A DNA stretch of 64,000 nt from Streptomyces djakartensis. GTDB taxonomy: Bacteria; Actinomycetota; Actinomycetes; Streptomycetales; Streptomycetaceae. Under the pieces are notes generated by a model, which did not search any database, had not been told where the DNA came from, and saw only the letters and a list, made by a program, of their open reading frames with translations. Position numbers and translations under genes: made by a program. The first letter of the stretch is position 1; every line of letters begins with the position of its first letter. Below are positions 35,172 through 42,757 of the stretch, piece after piece. The DNA lies in NCBI RefSeq assembly GCF_014651075.1, contig NZ_BMWE01000001.1:558001-622000 (forward strand), given 5' to 3'.

Positions 35172-36565
35172 CGGGACTTACCGCCTTTCAGGGCCTCCAG
35201 GGGGTCGCCCTCGCAGGAGAGCGCGGCGGCCCGCATCGCGTGGATCCGCGAGAGCTGCTCGTCCCGCGGCAGCGCCCGGAGCTTGATCCACACCGGGCGG
35301 GCCTGGACCTCGACCTCGCGGCGCAGACGTGCCGACCAGGTGCCGGGCAGGGGTTCGAGGTCTCCGAGGACCCAGCCCACCGCGACGGCCTGCGCGAACT
35401 CGTCGTTGCCCAAACCGCTCCAGCCGGCGGGGGTGCACCCCGGCACCATGCCTTCGGCGATCAGGGACCGGGTCAGTTCCCGGCCCTTCGCGGCGGCGAT
35501 GACGTCGTCGTCGAAGTCGAAGAGCACGGTCCTGGGGGACCACCGCGGCGTGGCGCCGTCCGGCAGTACGGCGGTGTTCTCCCGGACCGAGACCGGTGCC
35601 CGGCCGCCCAGGGAGCCGCGCAGCAGACGCAGTGCCTCCTTGCCGGGGCCCGCCAGTTCGGCGAGTCGCGCCCGGTGCGTTCTGGTCACGCATACCGGGC
35701 CGTCGCACACCGGCTCCGCGGCGGCCTCGTCGACGACGTACATCCGGCGCGGGTCGGAGGGCAGGACGAGCAGGGCGAGCAGCGCGCCCGCCAGGACGGG
35801 CGCCAGGGCCAGCAGCCGGGTGCGCGGGGTCGCGGCGACCAGCAGCGCGAAGCCCGTCGCGGCCATGCCCAGCAGCCAGATCGTCTGCCCGGCGTGCACG
35901 GCGGCGGAGAGTGTGAGCAGCGTGTCGCGCACCTCTTCCACCGCCGGTGACAGCAGGGAGATCCGATTCGGCTCCGAGACCGGGAGCCCCTCCGCCGTGG
36001 TCGTTTTCGTCCGGCCCAGCGACATGTGCATGAGAGCGGTGAACACGAAGGCGCCCATGGCGAGGGCCGGAGGGGTGAGCACGGAGGGCAGGGTGCGCCC
36101 GGCCCCCATGCCCAGTACGGATCCCGCGACGAGGGCGAGTGCTCCCACCAGGGAGATCGGCAGCCAACCGAGGTGCGTGTACTGGGTGTCGCCGAGCACG
36201 TGGACCGCGCCCACGAGGACGAGCAGCGCGAAGCCCGAGACCAGGGTGACGGCCGTCGCACCCGCCGACGCGGCCGCGCGGTGCCAGGCGGGGCGCGATG
36301 TGGTCGTCAGCAGTTCGGACATCTTCGAGCGGTGGTCGCGCAGGCCCTGCAGCGCCCCGAGTCCCACGGCCAGTGGCCACAGGTAGAACAGCAGGGCGCG
36401 GGTCCACAGCGCCAGGGGCGTCCACTGGGCGGTCCACGCCGTGGTGCCCTTCCACCACATCCCGTCCAGCAGATACAGGAAGGCCAGCGCGATCGTCAGG
36501 ATCAGGGCGCCGGCCCACGGGGCGACGGAGCGTCTCAGCTCGGTGCGCAGGACACGTGAGTTCAC
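35168..36565 (-). CDS. ABC transporter permease with a large extracytoplasmic domain
   Basis: 465 residues. The opening NSRVLRTELRRSVAPWAGAL is typical of ABC-2 type permeases. About seven helices are seen to residue 280, then ALLALLVLPSDPRRMYVVDEAAAEP enters a soluble domain of about 180 residues containing Cys pairs (PVCDGPVCVTRTHRARL), LFDFDDDVIAAAKGRELTR and a C-terminal EEAL-like helix. GTG 36565 overlaps the ATPase stop (GTGA), giving a clean start. It should export or extrude a substrate under the control of the ECF sigma factor; the substrate is not readable. Confidence 0.85.
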   Translation of the reverse strand: MNSRVLRTELRRSVAPWAGALILTIALAFLYLLDGMWWKGTTAWTAQWTPLALWTRALLFYLWPLAVGLGALQGLRDHRSKMSELLTTTSRPAWHRAAASAGATAVTLVSGFALLVLVGAVHVLGDTQYTHLGWLPISLVGALALVAGSVLGMGAGRTLPSVLTPPALAMGAFVFTALMHMSLGRTKTTTAEGLPVSEPNRISLLSPAVEEVRDTLLTLSAAVHAGQTIWLLGMAATGFALLVAATPRTRLLALAPVLAGALLALLVLPSDPRRMYVVDEAAAEPVCDGPVCVTRTHRARLAELAGPGKEALRLLRGSLGGRAPVSVRENTAVLPDGATPRWSPRTVLFDFDDDVIAAAKGRELTRSLIAEGMVPGCTPAGWSGLGNDEFAQAVAVGWVLGDLEPLPGTWSARLRREVEVQARPVWIKLRALPRDEQLSRIHAMRAAALSCEGDPLEALKGGKSR

Positions 36566-37395
36566 CAGGTGCCCCTTCCTTGCTCGGGGCCCTGGAGCAG
36601 CGCCGAGTAGCCGCGTTCCAGGGGGCTGTCGCCCACGTGCTCGGGCCCGCCCGCCGCGGCGAGGTCGCCCGGGGTGCCCTGGAAGACCAGCCGGCCCTCG
36701 TCGAAGAGCACCACGTCGGTGCAGGCGGCGGCGACGTCCTCCACCAGGTGGGTCGAGACGACCACGCAGGTGTCGGTTCCCAGCTCCTGCAACAGCTGGC
36801 GCAGGCGCAGCCGTTGGGCCGGGTCCAGGCCGACGGTCGGTTCGTCCAGGAGCAGGATCGCCGGGTCGTTGACGATGGCCTGGGCGATCCCCACGCGCCG
36901 CACCATGCCGCCCGACAGGGTCTTCAGCCGCTCGTCGGCGCGGTCGGCGAGGCCGACCCGCTCCACTGCCCGCTGCACCGCGGCGGGGACGTCCGCCTTG
37001 GGGACCTCCTTCAGCCACGCCATGTACTCGACGAACTCGCGCACCGTGAAGCGCTTGTAGTAGCCGAACTCCTGCGGCAGATACCCGATCCGGCGGCGCA
37101 GCGCCCGGTGCTCGCCCCTGTCCGTCACGGACCTGCCGAGCAGTTCCAGGCTGCCTCCGGCGGGGCGCAGCACGGTGGCCAGCGCCCGGATGAGGGTGGT
37201 CTTCCCGGCCCCGTTGGGTCCCAGCAGACCGGTCACGCCGGTGCCCAGCGACAGGTCGAGCCCGTCGACGGCCAGCCGTGTGCGGCCTGCTCTCACCTTC
37301 AGCCCCGTGGCCCGGATCTGCCAGGCGTAGGGCGTCGGCGCGAGGTCGGCCGCGCTGATCGCGGACATCGAGTGGTGTTCCTTCCGGTCGGTCAT
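36562..37395 (-). CDS. ABC transporter ATP-binding protein
   Basis: 277 residues, complete ABC ATPase: Walker A GLLGPNGAGKTTLIRALA, Q-loop GYLPQEFGYYKRFTV, signature LKTLSGGMVRRVGIAQ, Walker B AILLLDEPTVGLDPAQ and H-loop VVVSTHLVEDVA. This subtype pairs with ABC-2 permeases for drug, lipid or polymer export. ATG 37395 overlaps the anti-sigma stop (ATGA); an internal ATG at 37368 with GGAAGGAA upstream is an alternative start. It couples ATP hydrolysis to the permease encoded next. Confidence 0.93.
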   Translation of the reverse strand: MTDRKEHHSMSAISAADLAPTPYAWQIRATGLKVRAGRTRLAVDGLDLSLGTGVTGLLGPNGAGKTTLIRALATVLRPAGGSLELLGRSVTDRGEHRALRRRIGYLPQEFGYYKRFTVREFVEYMAWLKEVPKADVPAAVQRAVERVGLADRADERLKTLSGGMVRRVGIAQAIVNDPAILLLDEPTVGLDPAQRLRLRQLLQELGTDTCVVVSTHLVEDVAAACTDVVLFDEGRLVFQGTPGDLAAAGGPEHVGDSPLERGYSALLQGPEQGRGTW

Positions 37396-38222
37396 CGAAG
37401 TGCTCCGGGGCCGGCGTACGCGCCCTTGCGGGCGATGACGGCACCGGTGCCGAGGGCGAGGATCAGGCCCCACACGGGCAGGCCGTCCGTGTGCAGGACG
37501 AGAGGGGTACGGCTGGTGGCCAGGGCCGGTGCGACGACCACGGCGGCCCACACCGTGATGAGCACGGCGGCGGCGCGGGTCACACCGACGACTCCTCCCA
37601 GCGCCAGGGCCGAGGAGGTGAACGCCAGGCAGGGAAGCAGCCATTGCCCGGCCGTCACCCCGGTCACCCATCCGCACGCCAGCAGGGCGGGGACGACCAC
37701 GGCGAGCACCGACGCGGTACGCCGCAGCACCAGGGGAAGACCGGCCCGGGGTGTGGAGGCGGTCAGTTCGCAGGCCGGGTCCAGGCCGCGCGACCACGAC
37801 GCCGCGACACCGAGCACGGGCAGGACGGGGGCGAGCAGCAGCACCAGCGGCACCCGGCCGGCGCCGGGGCCGTGCCCCGGGCCGGTGCCGGTCAGGTCGA
37901 ACAGCAGGGCGAACAGGGTGACGCTCATGACCGTGGCCAGCCACGGCACCATCGTGGGGGTCAGCCACCTGGGCCACCGGGCCGGCCGGAGCCGCCGGTG
38001 GGGGGCGGTGGCGGCCAGCCGGGGCTCCAGGTCCGCCCACACGGCGTCGACCACCGCCGTCACGGCCGGTGCTCCCGCCGCGGTGGCGGCCGACAGCCGG
38101 TCGCGGCAGATCCGGCACAGCTCCAGATGGGCCTCCAGGGCCCACACCTCGTCGGCTGCGATGTGCGTGTCGCCGCGCGCGTACGCGTCGATGAGCCGCG
38201 CCGCCGCGTGTTCCGCGCTCAT
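37392..38222 (-). CDS. membrane zinc-finger anti-sigma factor
   Basis: 276 residues. The N-terminal zinc-binding anti-sigma motif Hx3Cx2C is exact: AHLELCRICRDRL with His32, Cys36 and Cys39. A linker is followed by six hydrophobic helices from about residue 90 (MVPWLATVMSVTLFALLF, VPLVLLLAPVLPVLGVAA and others). It should hold the ECF sigma factor inactive at the membrane and release it upon an unknown envelope signal. It overlaps the sigma gene by 4 bp and the ATPase gene by 4 bp, so sigma, anti-sigma and exporter form one transcript. The many helices, more than one, are unusual for this class and may sense the membrane state. Confidence 0.88.
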   Translation of the reverse strand: MSAEHAAARLIDAYARGDTHIAADEVWALEAHLELCRICRDRLSAATAAGAPAVTAVVDAVWADLEPRLAATAPHRRLRPARWPRWLTPTMVPWLATVMSVTLFALLFDLTGTGPGHGPGAGRVPLVLLLAPVLPVLGVAASWSRGLDPACELTASTPRAGLPLVLRRTASVLAVVVPALLACGWVTGVTAGQWLLPCLAFTSSALALGGVVGVTRAAAVLITVWAAVVVAPALATSRTPLVLHTDGLPVWGLILALGTGAVIARKGAYAGPGALR

Positions 38223-38779
38223 GCCAGGGCCCTCCGCATCTCGGTCCGTGCCCGGCGGGCACGGGTCTTGACGGTGCCCTCGGGCACGCCGAGCAGGACC
38301 GAGGTCTCCCGGACGGACAGTCCGTCGAGCACCATGGCCTGCAGTACCTGTCTGAGTTCGGGTGCCAGGCGCCGCAGCGCGTCCCCGATGTCGCCGTCGA
38401 CGGTCGCCGCAAGGGCCTCCTCCTCGGCGGCGGGCGCCACGGGGTGCGCGGCCGCCGCGGGCGGCGGCTGGGCGTGGTGGGCCCTGCGGCGGAAGGCGTC
38501 GACGAGACGGCGTGCCGCGATCGTCCACAGCCAGCCGACGGCGGTCCCTCCGACCGCGGCCCCGGCGAACGCGCCCGCCGCACGCCACACCGCGAGATAC
38601 GTCTCCTGCATGACCTCGGCGACGATCTGCTCGTCGGCGCAGCGGCGCCGCAGACGCACCGCCAGCCATGGCGCGGTGCGCCGGTACAGCTCCTCGAACG
38701 CCGCGCGGTCGCCTGCGGCCACCAGCCGGACGAGACGCTCCTCGTCCGGCTCGCCCGGTGCTTTCCTGACTGCTCTCAC
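38219..38779 (-). CDS. ECF-family RNA polymerase sigma factor
   Basis: 186 residues. Region 2 is EELYRRTAPWLAVRLRRR with EVMQETYLAVWRAAGAF, and region 4 is RQVLQAMVLDGLSVRETSVL followed by VPEGTVKTRARRARTEMRRA. GTG 38779 is chosen for three reasons: residues upstream of it look non-coding, region 2 then starts at the usual place, and a promoter ends 6 bp before it, implying a leaderless mRNA. It should direct transcription of its own operon and other genes under release from the anti-sigma factor. Overlaps the anti-sigma gene by ATGA. Confidence 0.92.
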   Translation of the reverse strand: MRAVRKAPGEPDEERLVRLVAAGDRAAFEELYRRTAPWLAVRLRRRCADEQIVAEVMQETYLAVWRAAGAFAGAAVGGTAVGWLWTIAARRLVDAFRRRAHHAQPPPAAAAHPVAPAAEEEALAATVDGDIGDALRRLAPELRQVLQAMVLDGLSVRETSVLLGVPEGTVKTRARRARTEMRRALA

Positions 38780-38785
38780 ACCCGC

Positions 38786-38813
38786 TAGACGCCGGGTGCG
38801 GACGGCAGGTTTT
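38786..38813 (-). promoter_or_regulatory. ECF-type promoter of the sigma/anti-sigma/ABC operon
   Basis: On the minus strand AAAACC (38813-38808), a 16-base spacer, then CGTCTA (38791-38786). This fits the AAC-N16-CGTC pattern common to ECF promoters. The -10 box ends 6 bases before the GTG, so transcription would begin at or next to the start codon. Autoregulation by the encoded sigma factor is inferred. A 7-bp inverted repeat, GCAGGTT (38805-38811) and AACCTGC (38842-38848), overlaps the -35 box. Confidence 0.65.
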
Positions 38814-39036
38814 CCCTTTCCCGTGATCCACGCCACACGCGAACCTGCGGGAGGCGCGTCCGGCAGGAAGGTGCCGGGAAAGGCGCACCGGGCGGTCATC
38901 CCCGGGCTCACCTGCCCCGTTCGTCCGTGTCCACCTCCTCGGCCTCTGCCCAGGAGCGGTGTGTCACCCGTAACGTGTGGCATGACCACGAACACGTGGC
39001 GACGACACGGCACACCCGAAAGCGAGGCAGCACCCG

Positions 39037-40254
39037 ATGCCCCCCTTCGATGTCCCCGAGGGCGATCCCTTCGGTCCGCACACCCTGCCGTACGGCGTGT
39101 TCTCCCTCCCCGGCTCCTCGCACCGGGCCGTGGGTGTCCGGCTCGGCGACCACGTGCTGGACGCCGGCGCGGCGGCCCACGCCCTCGGCTCCCCGTACGC
39201 CTCCCTGCTCGCGCAGCCGACCCTCGGCCCGCTGCTGGCCGCCGGCCGCACGGCCTGGTCGGACGTTCGGCGGGCGCTGACGGCCTGGGTGACCGTGCCG
39301 TCCCACCGCGAGACCGTCGAGCCGCTCTTCCACCCCCTGTCCCAGGTGACCCTGCACCTGCCCTTCGAGGTCGCCGACTACGTCGACTTCTACGCCTCCG
39401 AGAACCACGCCCGGAACGTCGGCCGGATCTTCCGCCCCGACGCCGAGGACTCCCTGCCCCCCAACTGGAAGCACCTGCCGATCGGCTACCACGGCCGCTC
39501 CGGCACGGTCGTCGTCTCGGGCACGGACATCGCACGCCCCTCGGGCCAGCGCAAGGCGCCCACCGACGCCGCTCCCGTCTTCGGCCCGTCCGTCCGCCTG
39601 GACATCGAGGCGGAGGTCGGCTTCGTCGTCGGCGTGCCGTCGCGGCTCGGCGCGCCCGTGGCCCTCGCCGACTTCCGCGAGCACGTCTTCGGTCTCTGCC
39701 TCCTGAACGACTGGTCCGCACGCGACGTCCAGGCCTGGGAGTACGTCCCGCTCGGCCCGTTCCTCGGCAAGTCCTTCGCGACGTCGGTGTCGGCGTGGAT
39801 CACCCCGCTGGACGCCCTGGAGGAAGCCCGGGTGGCCCCGCCTGCCCGCACCCACGCGCTGCTGCCGTACCTGGACGACAGCGACGAGGAACCCGGCGGC
39901 TACGACCTGCGGATCACCGTCGCCGTCAACGGCCACGTCGTCTCCGAGCCGCCCTTCTCCACCATGTACTGGACGGCCGCGCAGCAGCTGGCCCACATGA
40001 CCGTGAACGGCGCCAGTCTGCGCACCGGCGACCTGTACGGCTCGGGCACGGTCAGCGGCCCGTCGGAACGGGAGCGCGGCTCGCTCCTGGAGCTGACCTG
40101 GAACGGCCGCGACCCGCTCGAACTCCCCGACGGCAAGCGGACGTTCCTGGAGGACGGCGACGTGGTGACGCTCTCGGCCTGGGCGCCCGGGCCCGACGGG
40201 GTGCGTGTGGGGCTGGGAGAGGTGACGGGGCGGGTCGTGCCCGGAGGTGCGTGA
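39037..40254 (+). CDS. fahA: fumarylacetoacetase
   Basis: 405 residues, the expected length. The N-terminal SH3-like domain (to about 110) is followed by the FAH catalytic fold. Metal-site and active-site segments are present: DYVDFYASENHARNVG, IGYHGRSGTVVVSGTDI, LDIEAEVGFVVG and LLNDWSARDVQAWEYVPLGP. It splits fumarylacetoacetate into fumarate and acetoacetate, the last step of tyrosine and homogentisate breakdown. ATG 39037 is preceded by GAGGC. No other homogentisate-pathway gene is nearby, so it is probably a single-gene unit. It is divergent from the ECF operon, with the shared gap 38780-39036. Confidence 0.95.
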   Translation: MPPFDVPEGDPFGPHTLPYGVFSLPGSSHRAVGVRLGDHVLDAGAAAHALGSPYASLLAQPTLGPLLAAGRTAWSDVRRALTAWVTVPSHRETVEPLFHPLSQVTLHLPFEVADYVDFYASENHARNVGRIFRPDAEDSLPPNWKHLPIGYHGRSGTVVVSGTDIARPSGQRKAPTDAAPVFGPSVRLDIEAEVGFVVGVPSRLGAPVALADFREHVFGLCLLNDWSARDVQAWEYVPLGPFLGKSFATSVSAWITPLDALEEARVAPPARTHALLPYLDDSDEEPGGYDLRITVAVNGHVVSEPPFSTMYWTAAQQLAHMTVNGASLRTGDLYGSGTVSGPSERERGSLLELTWNGRDPLELPDGKRTFLEDGDVVTLSAWAPGPDGVRVGLGEVTGRVVPGGA

Positions 40255-40326
40255 GCCCACCGAGGAGCCCGGGTCCGGCGGACCGTCGCCCGGTCCCGGT
40301 TGTTCCGATCCGCTCGACCCCTGACT

Positions 40327-40367
40327 CGCACCGCCCGGCACCGTCATACTGGGCGTCGGGCGGTGCG
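40327..40367 (+). terminator. hairpin terminator after fahA
   Basis: An 11-bp perfect stem, CGCACCGCCCG (40327-40337) with CGGGCGGTGCG (40357-40367), lies 73 bp after the fahA stop and 153 bp before the M56 peptidase gene. The gap 40255-40519 holds nothing else I recognise. Confidence 0.7.
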
Positions 40368-40519
40368 TGCGCCCGCACGCGCACGGCGCACGGCACGTCC
40401 GCCGCGCTCGTCGCGGTCACCGGCGCGCACGGCGACCGCGTCGCCCGCGCGCCCGGCGGCCGCCCTCCAGCACGACCCGTAGCCGCCCCTCTTCCGACCA
40501 GGAACCGGAGCCCGTGGCC

Positions 40520-41458
40520 ATGACCGTCTGCCTGCTCCTGCTGAGTGTCGTCGCCGTGCTGGCCGCCGTACCCGTTCCCCGTGCGCTGACCCGGGCCGCG
40601 TGGCCCGAGCGGGAACCGGTGGTCGGGCTGTGGGTGTGGCAGTGCCTGGTCGCCACCGTCCTGCTGTGCTGCGTCACGGCACTCGCCCTGGGCGCCGCGG
40701 CCGTCTTCGGAACCGTCCGCGCCCAGCTCTTCGCCCCGGCGCCGCCCGCGGTGACCGCGGCGTACGACCTGTCCACCGCCCCGCCGTGGGCCGCCGCCCT
40801 CACCCTGCTGCTGGCCTGTGGTGCCGCCTGGACGACCGCGATGCTCGCGCGTGAACTGGTCGAGGCGCGCCGCCGCCGCGCCCGGTCCCGTGCCCATCTG
40901 CGCGAGCGCGCCCCCGATCTGCCGGCGGACCTGGGAGCCGCGCGTGGTCCCCTGCTCGTGCTGGAGGACGAGTACCCGGACGCCTGGTGGATGCCCGGCA
41001 ACCCGCCCCAGCTGATCGTCACCACCGGCGCGCTGCACCGCCTCACCCGGCACCAGCTGGACGCCGTCCTCACCCACGAGCGCGGACACGCCCGCGCCCG
41101 CCACGACTGGCTGCTGCACCTGTCCACCGCCCTGGCCACCGGCTTCCCGCGGGTCCCGCTGTTCGCCCACTTCTGCGACCAGACCCACCGACTGGTCGAA
41201 CTGGCCGCCGACGACACCGCCTCCCGTCGCTGCGGCCACCTGACCACGGCTCTGGCCCTGATCGAGCTCAACCAGCACCGTGGCGTGCTGTCCTGCGCCT
41301 CCAGCCACCGGCTGCTGGGCGAGCGGGTCGACCGGCTGCTGGAACCGCCGCCCCGGCTGGGCCGTCGGCACCGGGCCATGACCACCACCATGGCCGCGCT
41401 GGTACCGCTGGTGCCCCTGCTGATCGTGTTCGCGCCCGGCCTGACGGCCATGTCGTAG
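40520..41458 (+). CDS. M56-family (BlaR1-like) membrane zinc peptidase
   Basis: 312 residues. Four or so helices are seen: at the start (MTVCLLLLSVVAVLAAVPV), at about 35-65 and 85-105, and at the end (ALVPLVPLLIVFAPGL). The cytosolic domain has the zinc site: THERGHARARHDWLLHL with the HExxH motif (about residues 194-198) and LVELAADDTASRR with the third ligand region. BlaR1-type proteins cleave BlaI/MecI repressors. The usual partner repressor gene is not adjacent here, and there is no sensor domain after the last helix, so the trigger is unknown. ATG 40520 is preferred for GGAG 9 bp upstream. Confidence 0.87.
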   Translation: MTVCLLLLSVVAVLAAVPVPRALTRAAWPEREPVVGLWVWQCLVATVLLCCVTALALGAAAVFGTVRAQLFAPAPPAVTAAYDLSTAPPWAAALTLLLACGAAWTTAMLARELVEARRRRARSRAHLRERAPDLPADLGAARGPLLVLEDEYPDAWWMPGNPPQLIVTTGALHRLTRHQLDAVLTHERGHARARHDWLLHLSTALATGFPRVPLFAHFCDQTHRLVELAADDTASRRCGHLTTALALIELNQHRGVLSCASSHRLLGERVDRLLEPPPRLGRRHRAMTTTMAALVPLVPLLIVFAPGLTAMS

Positions 41459-41586
41459 CCGTACCGGCCCGCCATCGGTCGTGGCGGACCGGTGGCAGAT
41501 CTTGCCGCGCCACGGCCGAAACCCCCAGTTCAGTCGTCGAACCGGTCACACTCCCGGTGGCGCAACACTCCCGCAACACTACTTTC

Positions 41587-41599
41587 CCTATCGGATAGG
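41587..41599. promoter_or_regulatory. short palindrome in front of the GntR gene
   Basis: CCTATC and GATAGG flank a central G (41587-41599), just upstream of the two possible starts of the GntR-type regulator. It could be the regulator's own operator or the site of a global regulator. The next 40 bp upstream are A/C-rich, with two copies of CGCAACACT. Confidence 0.55.
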
Positions 41600-41612
41600 T
41601 ATGGTCCGATCC

Positions 41613-42401
41613 ATGCCTACCGACCGCATCCGGGACCACGCCGGCCAGGGAGCCGCGACCACCGTCGCCGCCCACCGCGCGCGGCGCCGGCTGCGCGCCG
41701 ACCGGGCGAGGCAACTGGCCGATCTGCTCCGCCGCCAGTTGCTCGCCGGCGCCTTTCCCGACGGCACCCTGCCCCACGAGTCGACCCTCGCGACCGACTA
41801 CGGCGCCAGCCGCAACACGGTCCGCGAGGCACTCGACCTGCTGCGGGCCGAGGGCCTCGTGGAACGCCAACCCGGTGTGGGCACCGTGGTCGTGGCCCGC
41901 AAGTACCCGCACGGGCTCGACCGCCTGATGGGCCTCGCGGAAACCCTCCGCGAGCACGGCCGGGTCACCAACGAGGTCCGCACCATGGGCCCCGCCCCGG
42001 CACCCGCGCCGGTCGCCGAACGCCTCCACCTGGCGCCCGGCACCGACGTCCTCTACATCGAACGCCTGCGCCGCCTGGGCGGTCTGCCCCTGTCCCTCGA
42101 CCTCACCTACATCCCTCTCGACATCGGCACCGAGCTGCTCGGCGCCGACCTCGAGAACACCGACGTCTTCCGCCTCCTGGAGGCCGTCACCGGCCGGCGT
42201 CTCGGCCACGCCGAGATCACCCTGGAAGCGGTCAGCGCGGACACCCACTCGGCCGCCGTGCTGGAGGCCCCGCGCGGTGCCGCCGTCCTCATGCTGGAAC
42301 GCCTCACCCACCTCGCCGACGGCCGCCCCGTCGACCTCGAGTTCATCCGCTTCCGCGGCGACCGCATCACCATGAGCGGCCTGCTGCACCGGAACCGGTA
42401 A
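41613..42401 (+). CDS. GntR-family regulator with UTRA ligand domain
   Basis: 262 residues. The winged helix is RARQLADLLRRQLLAGAFPD with TLATDYGASRNTVREALDLL and EGLVERQPGVGTVV. The UTRA domain follows from about residue 105 (LHLAPGTDVLYIERLRRLGG), with PLSLDLTYIPLDIG and LEFIRFRGDRITM at the end, as in HutC-type regulators that bind small metabolites. ATG 41613 is chosen; ATG 41601 in the same frame adds four residues. It is the first gene of a six-gene operon and presumably senses the compound imported by the ABC transporter. The 33-bp gap to the ferredoxin gene suggests cotranscription. Confidence 0.9.
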   Translation: MPTDRIRDHAGQGAATTVAAHRARRRLRADRARQLADLLRRQLLAGAFPDGTLPHESTLATDYGASRNTVREALDLLRAEGLVERQPGVGTVVVARKYPHGLDRLMGLAETLREHGRVTNEVRTMGPAPAPAPVAERLHLAPGTDVLYIERLRRLGGLPLSLDLTYIPLDIGTELLGADLENTDVFRLLEAVTGRRLGHAEITLEAVSADTHSAAVLEAPRGAAVLMLERLTHLADGRPVDLEFIRFRGDRITMSGLLHRNR

Positions 42402-42434
42402 CCACCCCGCTCGCGCACTCTCCCGGAGACATCC

Positions 42435-42662
42435 ATGCCCTTGGCGCCCCAGCGGGCCGACGTGCCCGTGACCATCGACGAGTCGAAGTGCATCGACGGC
42501 TGCACGCTCTGCGTGGACATGTGCCCGCTGGACTCCCTCGCCATCGACGAGCGCAATGGCAAGGCCTACATGCACGTCGACGAGTGCTGGTACTGCGGCC
42601 CGTGCGCGGCGCGCTGCCCCACCGGAGCCGTCACGGTCAACATGCCCTATCTGCTGCGGTGA
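42435..42662 (+). CDS. two-[4Fe-4S] ferredoxin, AprB-like
   Basis: 75 residues with eight cysteines in two groups: Cys19, 23, 26 and 30 (KCIDGCTLCVDMCPLD) and Cys51, 54, 57 and 61 (ECWYCGPCAARCPTGA). The second part, KAYMHVDECWYCGPCAARCP, is close to the beta subunit of adenylylsulfate reductase (AprB), but the long AprB tail that wraps around AprA is missing. It probably carries electrons to or from the flavoprotein encoded at 45767. GGAGAC precedes the ATG. The first motif has an extra residue (Cx3C), slightly atypical. Cytosolic. Confidence 0.92.
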   Translation: MPLAPQRADVPVTIDESKCIDGCTLCVDMCPLDSLAIDERNGKAYMHVDECWYCGPCAARCPTGAVTVNMPYLLR

Positions 42663-42667
42663 GAGGC

Positions 42668-42757
42668 CCGAACCACCATGTCCCGAACCACCATGTCCCG
42701 AACCACGCTGTCCCGAACCACGCTGTCCCGAATTACGACGTCCCCGACCACGACGCG
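42668..42757. repeat. 15-bp tandem repeat at the 5' end of the binding-protein gene
   Basis: Units of CCGAACCACCATGTC at 42668 and 42683, CCGAACCACGCTGTC at 42698 and 42713, then two degraded copies to 42757. They encode repeated MSRTT or LSRTT pentapeptides. Two copies contain ATG start codons (42678 and 42693). Confidence 0.95.
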
